Assembly: GCF_018257575.1 (NCBI RefSeq) | Contig: NZ_JAERJP010000002.1 | Coordinates: 186,001 to 250,000, forward strand | Length of the DNA: 64,000 bases | Origin: Tatumella sp. JGM91 | Lineage (GTDB): Bacteria > Pseudomonadota > Gammaproteobacteria > Enterobacterales > Enterobacteriaceae | Direction: 5' to 3' | Notes under the pieces: generated by a model | The model's input: the letters and a program-made list of their open reading frames with translations, nothing else | Databases searched by the model: none | What the model was told of the DNA's origin: nothing | Shown: positions 23,405 to 34,903 of the stretch, one piece after another | How positions within the stretch are numbered: the stretch's first letter is position 1 | Layout: each line of letters starts with the position of its first letter | Program-made: the position numbers and the translations under genes

Positions 23405-24046
23405 TCAGAATCCGAGACTGTCCAGTAAGTCATCCACCTGGTCCTGGTTAGCAATAACACCGCTGGCACTGCTATCGATCTGTGGTCCGTTTAACAGACT
23501 GTCTTGCTCTGTTTTCGCGGGCAGTGCCGCCTCAGGTATATTTTCCAGCAATACCATCAGTAATTGCCGCTCAATTTCCTGAATAACTTCCATCATCCGC
23601 TTAATCACCTGACCGGTAAGATCCTGAAAATCCTGAGCCATCATAATGGCAAGCAACTGCTGGTTAGTGAAACCCGTATGTTCAGGCACTTCAGCCAGAA
23701 ACTGCCGGGTATCTGTTACCAGTTGCCGTGCATCATTAAGTTCTATCGGATCGGCGAACCACAGATCCCAGCGTCCGGCCAGTGCCACAGACTGCTGTTG
23801 CAGCTGGTCCTGATGTGGCTGTGCCGCTTCGACACAACTTAACGCCCGGTCTGCAGCCTGAGCAGTCATCTGTACCACATAATCCAGCCGGTCACGGGCA
23901 TCGGGGATGGCTTCTGCAGCATCGGCTATTGCCTGTTCAAGCCCCATCGCCCGTAAATTATCCCGTAACATCCGGGCCAGAGACCCGACTTTTGTGACAA
24001 TGTCACGTACAGTTTTGTCGTTATCAGGTAGCGGAATCTGGTTCAT
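23405..24046 (-). CDS. cheZ: CheY-P phosphatase CheZ
   Basis: Removes phosphate from CheY-P to end the tumble signal. 213 residues, against 214 in E. coli. A long helical hairpin contains the active-site region [17 protein letters not shown], and the C-terminal CheY-binding peptide reads DDLLDSLGF. Last gene of the receptor-cheR-cheB-cheY-cheZ series, 9 bases after cheY. Confidence 0.96.
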   Translation of the reverse strand: MNQIPLPDNDKTVRDIVTKVGSLARMLRDNLRAMGLEQAIADAAEAIPDARDRLDYVVQMTAQAADRALSCVEAAQPHQDQLQQQSVALAGRWDLWFADPIELNDARQLVTDTRQFLAEVPEHTGFTNQQLLAIMMAQDFQDLTGQVIKRMMEVIQEIERQLLMVLLENIPEAALPAKTEQDSLLNGPQIDSSASGVIANQDQVDDLLDSLGF

Positions 24047-24055
24047 CTGTGTCCC

Positions 24056-24445
24056 CTAAATACCGAGTTTTTCAAAAATTTTATTCAGTTTTTCTTCCAG
24101 AATAGCGGCGGTAAACGGCTTAACCACATAACCGCTGGCCCCGGCCTGTGCGGCGGCAATAATATTTTCTTTTTTGGCTTCCGCGGTGACCATCAGTACC
24201 GGCATCGCCGATAATTTACCGTCCGCGCGAATACTGTGTAACAGCTCAAGCCCGTCCATATTGGGCATATTCCAGTCAGTGATCACAAACCCGAAATTTC
24301 CGGCTTGTAATTTATTCAGGGCATCCACCCCGTCTTCGGCTTCTTCTACATTGGTAAACCCCAGCTCTTTTAATAAATTACGGACAATACGCCGCATGGT
24401 ATTAAAATCATCAACAACTAAAAAATGTAAGTTACTGTCCGCCAT
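24056..24445 (-). CDS. cheY: Chemotaxis response regulator CheY
   Basis: Single receiver domain that carries the signal from CheA to the flagellar switch. 129 residues. The phospho-acceptor is D57 ([12 protein letters not shown]), the acid pocket is D12/D13 (VVDDFN), and conserved T/S and K are in MVTAEAKKE and VVKPF. Intact and very close to E. coli CheY. Confidence 0.98.
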   Translation of the reverse strand: MADSNLHFLVVDDFNTMRRIVRNLLKELGFTNVEEAEDGVDALNKLQAGNFGFVITDWNMPNMDGLELLHSIRADGKLSAMPVLMVTAEAKKENIIAAAQAGASGYVVKPFTAAILEEKLNKIFEKLGI

Positions 24446-24477
24446 TGCACTTTCCTTTGTGTTCGCTACTGCTTAGA

Positions 24478-25513
<1,036 letters not shown>

Positions 25514-25517
<4 letters not shown>

Positions 25518-26386
25518 TGCCTTTCCTTAGCCAGACTGTAAACCGTCTTGCCCCGTAGCCAAAAATCCTGACTTATCTGACTGAAATTTTCAGAATGCCC
25601 CGCAAACAAGAGCCCGCCGGGTTTCAGATACCGGACCATCTGCCGCAGAATGGCCTCTTGCGTAGATTTATCAAAATAAATCATGATGTTACGACAAAAT
25701 ATAGCATCGCATTTTTCCGGGAGTTTCCAGTCAGGGCTCAGTAAATTGAGCTGTGAGAACTGTACATAATGGCTCAGCTCGGGCCGCACACGAACCAGCC
25801 CCTGTTGTGCCCCTTTTCCTTTCAGAAAATAACGCTGTAACTGCTCTGCCGTCAGCATATCCAGTGACTCACGCCGATAGATCCCCTGCCTGGCTTTTTC
25901 CAGCACTCCGGTATCAATATCACTGGCAAATACCTGAAATTTGCCGGGCGCCATCCCTAAAGTATCGGCCAGAGTCATAGCAATAGAATAAGGTTCTTCA
26001 CCGGTAGAGGCCGCACAGCTCCAGACACTGTAACTGCCATGCCGGCTGCGAGCGTGCTCAGCCAGTAGCGGAAAATGGTGTGCTTCACGAAAAAACGAAG
26101 TCAGATTAGTGGTCAGCGCATTAATAAACTCCTGCCATTCACTGCTGGCGGGCTGACTTTCCAGCATCGCCAGATATTGACCAAAATCGTTCATCTGTAA
26201 TAACCGTAACCGGCGCATCAGACGGTTGTAGACCATTTCCCGTTTATGTGCGGCCAGCACAATACCGGCCCGCTGATAGATAAGCTGACACAATCGCTGG
26301 AAATTAGCCTCTGACAATAACAACTTATGTGGCTGGCTGGCCGCAGGTAGCTTTTGCCGCGCCGCCGTATTGGGTAGTTTATCCAT
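25514..26386 (-). CDS. cheR: Chemoreceptor methyltransferase CheR
   Basis: Methylates receptor glutamates using SAM, the partner reaction to CheB. 290 residues, against 286 in E. coli. An N-terminal helical domain is followed by the SAM-binding segment [16 protein letters not shown] and the motif [12 protein letters not shown]. The receptor gene just upstream ends in NWETF, the docking peptide for CheR. It overlaps cheB by four bases. Confidence 0.96.
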
Positions 26387-26511
26387 AGATTAACCGTAAT
26401 CCTTTACATCAGCTGACAGGGCGTCTCCGGGAAATCTCTGCCGGGACCGGCAGGGGGAATTCCCCGCCAGTGTTTCCCGGTGCATTATTCCGGCCGGTAA
26501 CTGTACAGGGC

Positions 26512-28178
26512 TCAAAATGTTTCCCAGTTATCAGGCGAGTTATCCGCAGACTGACTGTGACCGCGAGCGACTTTGGCACTGGCCGCACCGGTCAGCAATT
26601 TTACGTCATTTTCATGAGTGACAGGCCCGATACGGAACACAGCGACTGCCTGTTTCAGTAAACCTGCCTGTTCTTCCAGTGTCGCTGCAGAAGTTGCCGA
26701 CTCTTCGACCAGAGTGGCATTTTGCTGAGTCACCTGATCCATCTCTGTCACTGCGGTACTGACCAGGTCAATACCACGACTTTGCTCTTCCGATGCCGAG
26801 GCAATCTCGCCCATAATGTCGGTCACCCGGGTAACCGCATTGACAATTTCTCCCATAGTGACACCGGCATTTTCCACCAGTTGTGAACCGGAATCGATGC
26901 GGCTGACCGAGTCTTCAATCAGGATTTTAATTTCTTTGGCCGCCTGGGCACTGCGCTGTGCGAGGTTGCGTACCTCTCCGGCAACCACTGCGAACCCCCG
27001 CCCCTGCTCTCCGGCACGGGCCGCTTCGACCGCCGCATTCAGGGCCAGAATATTAGTCTGGAAGGCAATACCATCAATCACACTGGTAATATCGGCAATT
27101 TTCTGTGAACTGCCGGCAATATCTTTCATGGTGGTGACAACATTATCGACCACAGATCCACCGTGCCGCGCCGTATCTGATGCATTTAACGCCAGTTGTG
27201 ACGCCTGACGCGCATTTTCGGCATTCTGTTTCACCGTTGCGGTCAGTTGTTCCATACTGGATGCGGTTTCTTCCAGTGATGCGGCCTGTTGTTCGGTACG
27301 GGCAGACAAATCGGTACTGCCATTCGCTATTTCGCTGGCCCGGTATAAATAGATTCGGAGCTATCGCGTACCAGTCCGACCGTATTTCTCAGCTCCTGCT
27401 GCATATAACGGACAGTACTGAGTAGTTCCCCCATCTCATTACTGGTGGTTACGTCAATAGCATGGGTCAGATCGCCATTAGCAACCTGGCGAATATGTTC
27501 AATCCCCTGACGTAATGGCCTCAGCAGGATCCGGTGCATCCCCAGCCAGACCAGCCCTACCACCAGCAAAGTGACGATCAGTACTCCGATAATCATCCAT
27601 TCAGCATGCAGAAAATCCACCGCACTCTGAGTAATTCCCTGATCGGTCAGCTCATCATTACGCTTCAGCCAGCCGTTATAATTATCCTCAAACCTTTTTT
27701 GTTGTTCCAGCACCGGCATATCGATAAATTCGGCAATCTTACCCTCACTGACCAGCATCAGTAATTCGTCTAATCCGGCACGATATTTTTTATAACTTTT
27801 TTGTAAATCCTGCTGGCGAGGATCTTTAAGACCACTGTCGGTCAGTGCACTGGTATAGTTCTGATATTCTTCATCAGCCAGCTTAATCTGGTCCGCCGCA
27901 TTTTTAAGCAGCACCTGAACCTGTTTATTACTCTGCAATGCGTTAATATTTTGCTGTGCACTGATTGCCGCCATACTGATATTATTTCTCGCCTCCAGCA
28001 GGGCACTGCTAACCCCGGTAATATATTGTTGTTGATCGCGTAGCACCTGGCTGAAATAAAAATTATCCTTGCCGGTTTTAAGCATCTGAAAAAAAAGCCC
28101 GCCACTGGCAATCTGTAATACTGCCATCAGGCAAAGCACACATAATAGACTGGTTACAATTTTCATCCGACTGAACAT
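26512..28178 (-). pseudogene. Methyl-accepting chemotaxis protein (Tsr/Tar type), one-base frameshift
   Basis: Senses ligands in the periplasm and controls CheA. The first frame has TM1 (about 8-30), a four-helix periplasmic domain, TM2 (about 190-215) and HAMP, reads SESIYTG and then stops at 27327. The second frame resumes at SEIANG, gives the methylation helices and signalling tip, and ends in the pentapeptide NWETF. Adding one G to the GGG run (CCC at 27339-27341 on the plus strand) restores one 555-residue protein, against 551-553 in E. coli Tsr/Tar. ATG at 28178, with AGAGG upstream, is chosen over 28199. Ligand not inferable. Confidence 0.88.
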
Positions 28179-28209
28179 AATGACCTCTGTAATAAGCATG
28201 ACTCTGCTT

Positions 28210-28236
28210 ATATCGGCCCGGCATGATTAATCTTTA
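28210..28236 (-). promoter_or_regulatory. Sigma-28 (FliA) promoter of the receptor-cheRBYZ operon
   Basis: On the minus strand TAAAGATT, an 11-base spacer and GCCGATAT match the sigma-28 consensus TAAAGTTT-N11-GCCGATAA at 14 of 16 positions. It lies 32 bases upstream of the receptor ATG. Confidence 0.9.
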
Positions 28237-28312
28237 TTATCTGCTTACTATCAGCAGTCAAAATAAAGGCGACTAAATGCCGCCAGAAAGTTTTTATTTT
28301 TTACACAGCTGG

Positions 28313-28786
28313 TTAGCCGAGGGTATCGACCAGTGCCATTTCTTCACTGTTTAGTAATTTTTCGATATCCACCAGAATTAACATACGATCACCTCTGGCA
28401 CCCAGCCCTGTCAGATATTCGGTTGACAGAGTGACAGTGAATTCCGGCGCAGCACGAATATCATCTTTACTCAGAGCGAGGACGTCAGATACCCCGTCCA
28501 CCACAATCCCCACCACCCTGTGTTTAAGATTAAGCACTATCACTACCGTATTTTCATTATAGGAAATATTATCCTGCAAAAATTTAATGCGCATATCCAG
28601 AATCGGCACAATCACTCCGCGCAGGTTAGTGACGCCTTTAATAAATGGCGGGGTATTGGCAATCCGTGTGACGTGATCGTACCCGCGAATTTCCTGTACC
28701 TTAAGAATATCAATACCGTATTCTTCATCACCCAGCGTAAATACCAGAAATTCCTGGGAAACGATTTCCTCTGTTATTTGTTCCAC
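28313..28786 (-). CDS. cheW: Chemotaxis coupling protein CheW
   Basis: Scaffold that joins receptors to CheA. 157 residues, against 167 in E. coli, with the SH3-like fold segments [28 protein letters not shown] and DGVSDVL. The start is GTG at 28784-28786. It follows cheA by 15 bases in the motA-motB-cheA-cheW series and appears intact. Confidence 0.95.
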   Translation of the reverse strand: MEQITEEIVSQEFLVFTLGDEEYGIDILKVQEIRGYDHVTRIANTPPFIKGVTNLRGVIVPILDMRIKFLQDNISYNENTVVIVLNLKHRVVGIVVDGVSDVLALSKDDIRAAPEFTVTLSTEYLTGLGARGDRMLILVDIEKLLNSEEMALVDTLG

Positions 28787-28801
28787 ATTAACCCCGCAAA
28801 T

Positions 28802-30796
28802 CTATTCGACGAGCTTACCCGATTTCGCGGATAAACATTTATCCCGATGAAATGACTGCAATACCGCAATATCAACGATAAACGCGACACTGCCGTCTCC
28901 CATAATGGTTGCTGCAGAGATGCCTTCAACTTTGCGGTAATTACTTTCAAGATTTTTTACCACGACCTGATGCTGGCCAATAAGCTGATCAACCAGTAAG
29001 GCATAACGTTTACCGGCAGTTTGTAAAATAATCGCGATACCCCGGGTCGGATCCGTATGGGCATTATCCACATCAAATACGGATGATAACACCACCAGCG
29101 GTAAATACTCGCCACGGACTTCGAGTACCCGCTCCCCTCCGGCTAACGCTTTCAGCCCTTTACTGTCAGGCTGCAGTGATTCCATCACCGCATTAAGGGG
29201 CAGGATAAAGACTTCATTTCCCACCCGCACCGACATACCGTCGAGGATTGCCAGGGTCAGGGGCAGCAGGATACGGATGGTGGTACCGGCACCGGGTATA
29301 GACGTTATTTCGACATGTCCGCCCATCTGCTGGATATTCCGTTTTACCACGTCCATCCCGACTCCCCGTCCGGAGACATCAGTCACCTGTTCTGCCGTCG
29401 AAAATCCGGGCGCAAAAATTAACAGTCCGATCTCATCGTCGCTGATATTGTCATGAACAGGAATGCCTGACTGCCTGGCTTTGGCGAGTATCTTTTCATG
29501 GTTCAGGCCCGCGCCGTCATCCGTAACCTCAATACAGATATTACCACCGCGGTGTTCCGCAGACAGGATCAGGTTACCGGTTTCGGTTTTACCCTGTTGC
29601 AGCCGCTGCTGAGGAGATTCAATACCATGATCCAGACTATTACGCACCAGATGTGTCAGTGGATCGATGATTCGCTCTATCAGACTTTTATCGAGTTCCG
29701 TTGAACTGCCTTGTAATGTCAGCTCAATTTTCTTATCCAGTTTCGCGGCCAGATCACGCACCAGCCGCGGAAAACGGCTGAATACATACTCCATGGGCAT
29801 CATCCGGATAGACATTACCGACTCCTGTAAATCCCGGGCGTTACGTTCCAGCTGGCTCATACTGTTCAGCAGGTCTCCGTGTACGCCCGGCTCAAGCGTA
29901 TTGGCATGCTGCTGCAGCATCGACTGGGTAATCACCAGTTCTCCTACCAGATTAATCAGCTGGTCAACTTTCTCAACAGCCACCCGGATACTGGTAGACT
30001 CGCTGGCTTTTACGACCGGTGCCTGATGGCGTGCGGCTTTCGCAGGCACAACATCATCCGTATTCTCTCTGCTCTCTTTGACCGGCGGATGGGATTCGCC
30101 GGGCGAAACAAAATGTATTTGCTGCTCATCAACCACAAAACAGAGCACCGCCAGTAAATCATCGGCACTGACTCCCTGCACTGTCGCTTCAATACTGCCG
30201 GGTTGCTGTACCACATCCGACACATTTCCCAGATGTCGTATTTCGTTTAACAGGGTCTCAGCTTCATTGGTTTTCAAAGACTCCAGCCGGATACGTAGCG
30301 GCAGGGGCTCGCTGCCCGATGTTGTCCCTGTCGCAGGTTCAGTATGGGTCTCTGCGGCTACTGTTTGCCCGCAGACCTGGTCCGTTATCGGAGGGGGATC
30401 GCCGGTAACACCCAGGGCTATCTGCCGCAGCATTTGGCAAATATAGCTAAAGCTTTCTTCATCGGGTTGCTGCGCAGTTTTATAGGCATTCAGCTGTTCT
30501 TGCATAATGTCTTTGGTTTCCAGAAACGTATTGATAATACTGCTATTCAGCGCCAGTTCACCACGGCGGGCACTGTCGAGGATATTTTCCAGAATATGGG
30601 TCGTCTCCTGTAGCACAGTGAAACCGAAAGTGGCTGCTCCGCCTTTGATCGAATGGGCCGCTCTGAAAATAGCATTCAGTTGCTCGGCTTCCGGAGTCGC
30701 CGGGTCAAGTGCCAGCAGATGCTGTTCCATATCCGCCAGTAATTCATCGGCTTCATCGAAAAAGGTCTGATAAAAATCACTGATATCCATTGTCAC
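28802..30796 (-). CDS. cheA: Chemotaxis histidine kinase CheA
   Basis: Receptor-controlled kinase that phosphorylates CheY and CheB. 664 residues, against 654 in E. coli. P1 carries H48 in FRAAHSIKGGA; P2 is about 160-230; P3 dimerisation follows; the P4 ATP site shows HLVRNSLDHGIE, DDGAGLN and GRGVGMDVV; P5 is the CheW-like end. The start is GTG followed by ACAATG. Met at about residue 98 (TKDIMQEQ) matches the internal start of the E. coli short form. Confidence 0.97.
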   Translation of the reverse strand: MTMDISDFYQTFFDEADELLADMEQHLLALDPATPEAEQLNAIFRAAHSIKGGAATFGFTVLQETTHILENILDSARRGELALNSSIINTFLETKDIMQEQLNAYKTAQQPDEESFSYICQMLRQIALGVTGDPPPITDQVCGQTVAAETHTEPATGTTSGSEPLPLRIRLESLKTNEAETLLNEIRHLGNVSDVVQQPGSIEATVQGVSADDLLAVLCFVVDEQQIHFVSPGESHPPVKESRENTDDVVPAKAARHQAPVVKASESTSIRVAVEKVDQLINLVGELVITQSMLQQHANTLEPGVHGDLLNSMSQLERNARDLQESVMSIRMMPMEYVFSRFPRLVRDLAAKLDKKIELTLQGSSTELDKSLIERIIDPLTHLVRNSLDHGIESPQQRLQQGKTETGNLILSAEHRGGNICIEVTDDGAGLNHEKILAKARQSGIPVHDNISDDEIGLLIFAPGFSTAEQVTDVSGRGVGMDVVKRNIQQMGGHVEITSIPGAGTTIRILLPLTLAILDGMSVRVGNEVFILPLNAVMESLQPDSKGLKALAGGERVLEVRGEYLPLVVLSSVFDVDNAHTDPTRGIAIILQTAGKRYALLVDQLIGQHQVVVKNLESNYRKVEGISAATIMGDGSVAFIVDIAVLQSFHRDKCLSAKSGKLVE

Positions 30797-30807
30797 GTAA
30801 GCTGCCT

Positions 30808-31836
30808 TTATTTATCCGAAGGTATAATCGCTGACGATACTGTGCTGCTACGGCCAGAAACACCCGCCGGTTGCTGAATCCGGAAACTGTTTGTCCCTTT
30901 CCTGGCGATGGCAGGCACTGTGTCAGGTGCAGGTACCGGAACTACGGCACTGGTATGCTGACTCAGCTCAGACGGGTCTGAAATAGTAATTGCCTGCTCT
31001 TCCCGGTTTTCTTTCTCGATAGCTTCTTCCGCATCCTGATTCAGTACCAGCAAACTGATACGACGGTTTTCTGCATCATCACCCTGAAGATCTTTCAGCT
31101 TCATAGTGTCAGCCATACCAACTACCCGGAGTACTTTTCCCTGATTAAGGCCGCCACGCACCAGTTCACGGCGCGAAGCGTTGGCACGGTTTGCCGACAA
31201 TTCCCAGTTACTGAAACCTTTTTCTCCGTCCTGATAAGGAAAATCATCTGTATGTCCTGCAATACTTATTTTGTTGGGCACATCGTTCAGCACAGGTGCA
31301 ATAGCCTGCAGCAGAGTGCGCATATAGGGTTCAACCTCAGCGCTGCCCAGCAAAAACATTGGCCGTTGTTTACTATCGATAATCTGAATACGTAACCCGC
31401 CACTGACGACAGTAATCAATAAATGGGGCCGTAGTGCTTTCAGACGCGGATCATTGAGTAACAAACTTTCCAGCTCTTTTTTCAGTTTTTTGAGCTGCTG
31501 TACATCACGCTGATGTTTACTGTCTGTTTTACGAGGCGTCTTTAAGGTTTCACCCTGTTTTTGCGTAATATCATTGCCTCCGCCAGGTACCGGACTGACA
31601 CTGTCACTGCTGCGTTGTCCGCCGGATAATGCCACCCGCAGTGGCATTTTGAAATATTCAGCAATCTGTTGCAGCTCCTTCGGGGTGGATACAGCAATCA
31701 GCCACATCACCATAAAGAAGGCCATCATTGCCGTCATAAAATCGGCATAAGCAATTTTCCAGGAGCCATGACTTTCATGGTGGCCCGACGACTTTCTTTT
31801 TTTCACCACCACTATCTGGCGTTCGTCAGGTTTCAT
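30808..31836 (-). CDS. motB: Flagellar stator protein MotB
   Basis: Stator subunit that anchors the proton channel to peptidoglycan. 342 residues, longer than E. coli MotB (308), with extra low-complexity sequence at the C-terminus. The single TM carries the essential proton-binding aspartate in [13 protein letters not shown]. The OmpA-like domain includes [11 protein letters not shown] and [17 protein letters not shown]. It overlaps motA by four bases. Confidence 0.95.
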   Translation of the reverse strand: MKPDERQIVVVKKRKSSGHHESHGSWKIAYADFMTAMMAFFMVMWLIAVSTPKELQQIAEYFKMPLRVALSGGQRSSDSVSPVPGGGNDITQKQGETLKTPRKTDSKHQRDVQQLKKLKKELESLLLNDPRLKALRPHLLITVVSGGLRIQIIDSKQRPMFLLGSAEVEPYMRTLLQAIAPVLNDVPNKISIAGHTDDFPYQDGEKGFSNWELSANRANASRRELVRGGLNQGKVLRVVGMADTMKLKDLQGDDAENRRISLLVLNQDAEEAIEKENREEQAITISDPSELSQHTSAVVPVPAPDTVPAIARKGTNSFRIQQPAGVSGRSSTVSSAIIPSDK

Positions 31837-32720
31837 ACATCTGCTTCCGCTGATGTTTTATTTACAGATTTGTTTTCACGTACATGATCTTCAAGTTCAG
31901 TAAAGGATGGTCGTTCCGTTGAATACAGCACTTTTCTGCCGAACTCGACGGCAATCTGTGGCGGATAACCATGCATATTGGATAGCAGCGTGATTTTAAT
32001 ACACTGCATCATTTTTATATTTTCGGCATATTTCTGCCGCAGCACCGCGGCCAGCGGGGTAATAAATCCGTAGGAAAGCAGAATACCAAGAAATGTCCCG
32101 ACCATGGCATGAGCAATTAACGCGCCCAGCTCGGCTGCCGGGCGATCTGCTGACGCCAGGGCATGAATCACCCCCATTACAGCCGCCACAATACCAAATG
32201 CAGGCAGACCGTCACCTGCCATCGCTATACTTTGTGCCGGTGCATCACTTTCATGTTCATAGGTTTCTATTTCTTCATCCATCAGAGATTCAATCTCAAA
32301 TGCGCTCATATTACCGCTGATAATCAAGCGCAAATAATCGGTCATAAAGTCAGTCACCATTTGATCATTCAGCAAACGTGGGTACTGAGTAAATATCTCA
32401 CTCTCCGCCGGATTTTCGATATCCTTCTCCAGAGCAAGCACTCCCTGCTGACGGGCCTTAGATAACAGAATAAATAACAACGTCATTAAATCCAGGTAAT
32501 GCGTTTTCGTATATTTCGAGCCTCGCAGTAATAATGGCAGAGCTCTGAGTGTTTTTAATACTGACTTACCATTATTCCCAACCAGAAAAGCACCTGCCCC
32601 TGCCCCGCCAATAATTAATAGCTCAGAAGGCTGATATAATACCCCCAGTTCCCCGCCAACCAGAACATAGCCTCCCAGCACTGAGGCGATAACCACTATA
32701 TATCCCAGAATAATTAACAC
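31833..32720 (-). CDS. motA: Flagellar stator protein MotA
   Basis: Proton-channel subunit that drives rotation against FliG. 295 residues, as in E. coli, with four membrane segments (two near the N-terminus, two near 170-225) and the conserved [18 protein letters not shown] segment of TM3. The start is GTG with AAGGGG upstream. First gene of motA-motB-cheA-cheW. Confidence 0.96.
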   Translation of the reverse strand: MLIILGYIVVIASVLGGYVLVGGELGVLYQPSELLIIGGAGAGAFLVGNNGKSVLKTLRALPLLLRGSKYTKTHYLDLMTLLFILLSKARQQGVLALEKDIENPAESEIFTQYPRLLNDQMVTDFMTDYLRLIISGNMSAFEIESLMDEEIETYEHESDAPAQSIAMAGDGLPAFGIVAAVMGVIHALASADRPAAELGALIAHAMVGTFLGILLSYGFITPLAAVLRQKYAENIKMMQCIKITLLSNMHGYPPQIAVEFGRKVLYSTERPSFTELEDHVRENKSVNKTSAEADV

Positions 32721-32734
32721 GGAGACCCCTTACG

Positions 32735-32761
32735 TCATCGGTATATTTTGCGGATTTTGAT
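32735..32761 (-). promoter_or_regulatory. Weak sigma-28 promoter candidate before motA
   Basis: On the minus strand ACCGATGA is a fair sigma-28 -10 element at the place expected for the motA promoter, but the paired -35 (ATCAAAAT, 11-base spacer) is poor and the leader would be very short. Confidence 0.3.
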
Positions 32762-32834
32762 TATATTGATATTATTAAAAACTAATAAAAAATATAGTTA
32801 TCACATTACGGAGAATAAACAGATCAGATAATGA

Positions 32835-33407
32835 TCATATTTTTATTTCTTCACCCCGCATATATACGATGTTATCGGCAGGTGTCTGCGGAAGTTTACG
32901 TTTTTTCACCGCCCTGGAAGGGGGCTGGCATAAACTGCAAATAAAGCTCCCCTTAGGCTGATGAGCATGATTAATAAACTGTCCGTGGCAACAGCGGCAG
33001 GCTGCCAGTTCAAGCATTCCGCTATCCACAAAACGGATCAATGTCCATGCGCGGGTCAGTGCCAGCAGTGGTCCTGTATCTGCGGGAGGACATTGTTCCA
33101 GGTACAGACGATAGGCAGCAATCAACCCATCGACACCATTAAGCAGATGTGTTTTCTGCATAAATAACCATGCGTGAAAGAATACGGTCGCATGAATATT
33201 ATGTTCCCATGTCATAAACCAGTCGGTGGAAAACGGCAGCATCCCCTTCGGCGGCGGGCAACCCTTGATTTCCTTATATAACCGGATAAGACGTCCGCGG
33301 CTGAGTACGGTCTCACTTTCAAGCAATTGCAACCGTGCTCCCAGGCGGATCAGGTCAATCGCCAGCTGGATATCATGACCTTCACGTATAACGCTATGTA
33401 CTTTCAT
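32835..33407 (-). CDS. flhC: Flagellar master regulator subunit FlhC
   Basis: With FlhD forms the FlhD4C2 activator of early flagellar genes. 190 residues, against 192 in E. coli. The segment [18 protein letters not shown] is strongly conserved. Four zinc-binding cysteines are visible in ACRCCHGQ and ICSLCQPPS near residues 135-160. The frame is open to 33518, but the ATG at 33407 has a strong AGGAGG site and the family N-terminus. It follows flhD by 31 bases. Confidence 0.96.
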   Translation of the reverse strand: MKVHSVIREGHDIQLAIDLIRLGARLQLLESETVLSRGRLIRLYKEIKGCPPPKGMLPFSTDWFMTWEHNIHATVFFHAWLFMQKTHLLNGVDGLIAAYRLYLEQCPPADTGPLLALTRAWTLIRFVDSGMLELAACRCCHGQFINHAHQPKGSFICSLCQPPSRAVKKRKLPQTPADNIVYMRGEEIKI

Positions 33408-33438
33408 ATTTACCTCCTGAATCTGGCCCGAATAATCT

Positions 33439-33756
33439 CTAAGAAACGGATTGTAAAAGTTTACTGGCCAGCATAATTCCGGTATGGATTTGCTGCATAT
33501 CATCCACCCGGGATTCACGCGTCAGCTGCTGAATAATCGTATAATCTATAAACCGTAACTTACATATCAACTGATTTGTCTCAGCCAGCTTAACCAGTTC
33601 GGGTAAAGTAAGTTCAGCCAGTTTATTCGCCATTGACTCATCAACCCCTAAACGGAACATAGCTGAGGATTTATCCTGACTAATTAATTGCTGGGCCAGA
33701 AGTAAATATGAAAGGTTAACATCATAAATATGTTTCACCAGGTTAGTTGTATTCAT
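33439..33756 (-). CDS. flhD: Flagellar master regulator subunit FlhD
   Basis: Partner of FlhC at the top of the flagellar cascade. 105 residues, against 116 in E. coli; the C-terminal tail after IMLASKLLQ is shorter. Shared segments are [18 protein letters not shown] and [11 protein letters not shown]. The ATG at 33756 follows AGGAAAG and gives the family start; the longer frame to 33831 is unlikely. Confidence 0.95.
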   Translation of the reverse strand: MNTTNLVKHIYDVNLSYLLLAQQLISQDKSSAMFRLGVDESMANKLAELTLPELVKLAETNQLICKLRFIDYTIIQQLTRESRVDDMQQIHTGIMLASKLLQSVS

Positions 33757-34538
33757 TTTTCTTTCCTGCTGTATAAATTGTGAACCTAAAGGCCCGGCAA
33801 GCCGTGCACTGGTTTTCCGGGGTATATTCATCCGTGAAACTTATCTTTCATGAACTTAATTACAAGATTAAATAATTAAAAAGCTTTCGGAAACAGTATA
33901 ATAAACCGCAACTTCTGAGTTTAGTGAGAGAATACGAAGTTATTTTTTCCTTTTTTATGGGATTTATCTTATTAGAATTTAACCTCTGTCAGTAACGCGC
34001 ACAATAACTTTCACGGTTGTTTCATCTTAATAATTGACCCAGATCATTTCGAAATTTACAGCACTCTCTTTTGAGAGTAATGAAACCCATTTATTTTTTT
34101 TATCAAAAACTGCGATCAGCCTGTTGAAACAATTAATAACAAATCCACTGCCGCGGCAATGGGGTGTGTAATGTTAAATTAAATTTCTCATTCACTTCTT
34201 ACGAAAGCAAGAGATACTTATTCTTTTACATGAATAAATATTCAAACGACAATTTGTGTTAGCAAGCAGAAGGTTATACCACCCGGCGCTAAAGATAAAA
34301 CATTATTCTTAAAATAACGCCTTCCGTTGCATGACTATTTCAATAGAGAAAGTACGACGATTATTCACCTGCTAAAATCAATGCCTTTATTAAACAAAAT
34401 CGATCAATTCTGAAATTAATTATTTTAACCTGCCAGCATCAACCGGCATTGATATAAAAAATAATGGCATTACCTTGCGTACAGGTACTGTTTGTGGCAG
34501 TTACTACCGGCAGGACAGCATATAAGATTTTTACATCA
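33757..34538. other. AT-rich flhDC upstream region without a gene
   Basis: About 780 bases with low GC compared with flanking genes and no protein-like frame. It should hold the flhDC promoter and long leader, which in E. coli integrate CRP, H-NS, RcsB, OmpR and other inputs. A perfect ACTCTC-TTTT-GAGAGT inverted repeat lies at 34063-34078, and an imperfect FNR/ArcA-like TTGACCCAGATCAT at about 34034-34047. I could not assign the promoter itself. Confidence 0.5.
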
Positions 34539-34871
34539 CTATTCAGTGCGGTGATGAGCTATGAGTTTATCCTGTAAAGAGATACAGCCAGTTAATTTAC
34601 ATTGCCCGATTCTGGTTATAAATAATGCAATCTTTCGAGGGGGGTTATCAAAATACTGCGCTGTAATTTTCTGATTGTCCTCTGCAGATGATTCATTACA
34701 GAGGATGGTTAATGCTTTATCTGCAGTGATACTGACTTTCTGGTTCACCGATATAACGGCCAGTAATAGCCGGATTCTGTCATTATCCTGTTTTCCGGAA
34801 GACTGTCGTCTGCAACAGGAGATAATGAGACTTGAAAAACAGCATACTGCACATATCTGATATAGTGACAA
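34539..34871 (-). CDS. Uncertain small reading frame, possible lipoprotein
   Basis: A frame of up to 110 codons in otherwise AT-rich DNA. If started at the TTG at 34869-34871 it begins with a hydrophobic stretch ending in LIISC, which could be a lipobox, followed by a polar body. There is no ATG or GTG near the N-terminus and no clear ribosome binding site. I do not recognise it; it may be a remnant or chance. Confidence 0.2.
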   Translation of the reverse strand: MSLYQICAVCCFSSLIISCCRRQSSGKQDNDRIRLLLAVISVNQKVSITADKALTILCNESSAEDNQKITAQYFDNPPRKIALFITRIGQCKLTGCISLQDKLIAHHRTE

Positions 34872-34879
34872 TCATTATT
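34861..34879. promoter_or_regulatory. Fur-like box upstream of msrA
   Basis: TATAGTGACAATCATTATT matches the 19-base Fur consensus GATAATGATAATCATTATC at 15 positions, ending 24 bases before the msrA ATG, where it would cover a promoter. The region is AT-rich, so a chance match is possible. Confidence 0.4.
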
Positions 34880-34903
34880 CGGCAGTAAACAGAGGAATGT
34901 ACG

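Noticed and set aside
33408-33518. N-terminal extension of flhC to 33518, overlapping flhD
   Set aside because: The ATG at 33407 has a much stronger ribosome binding site and the family N-terminus.
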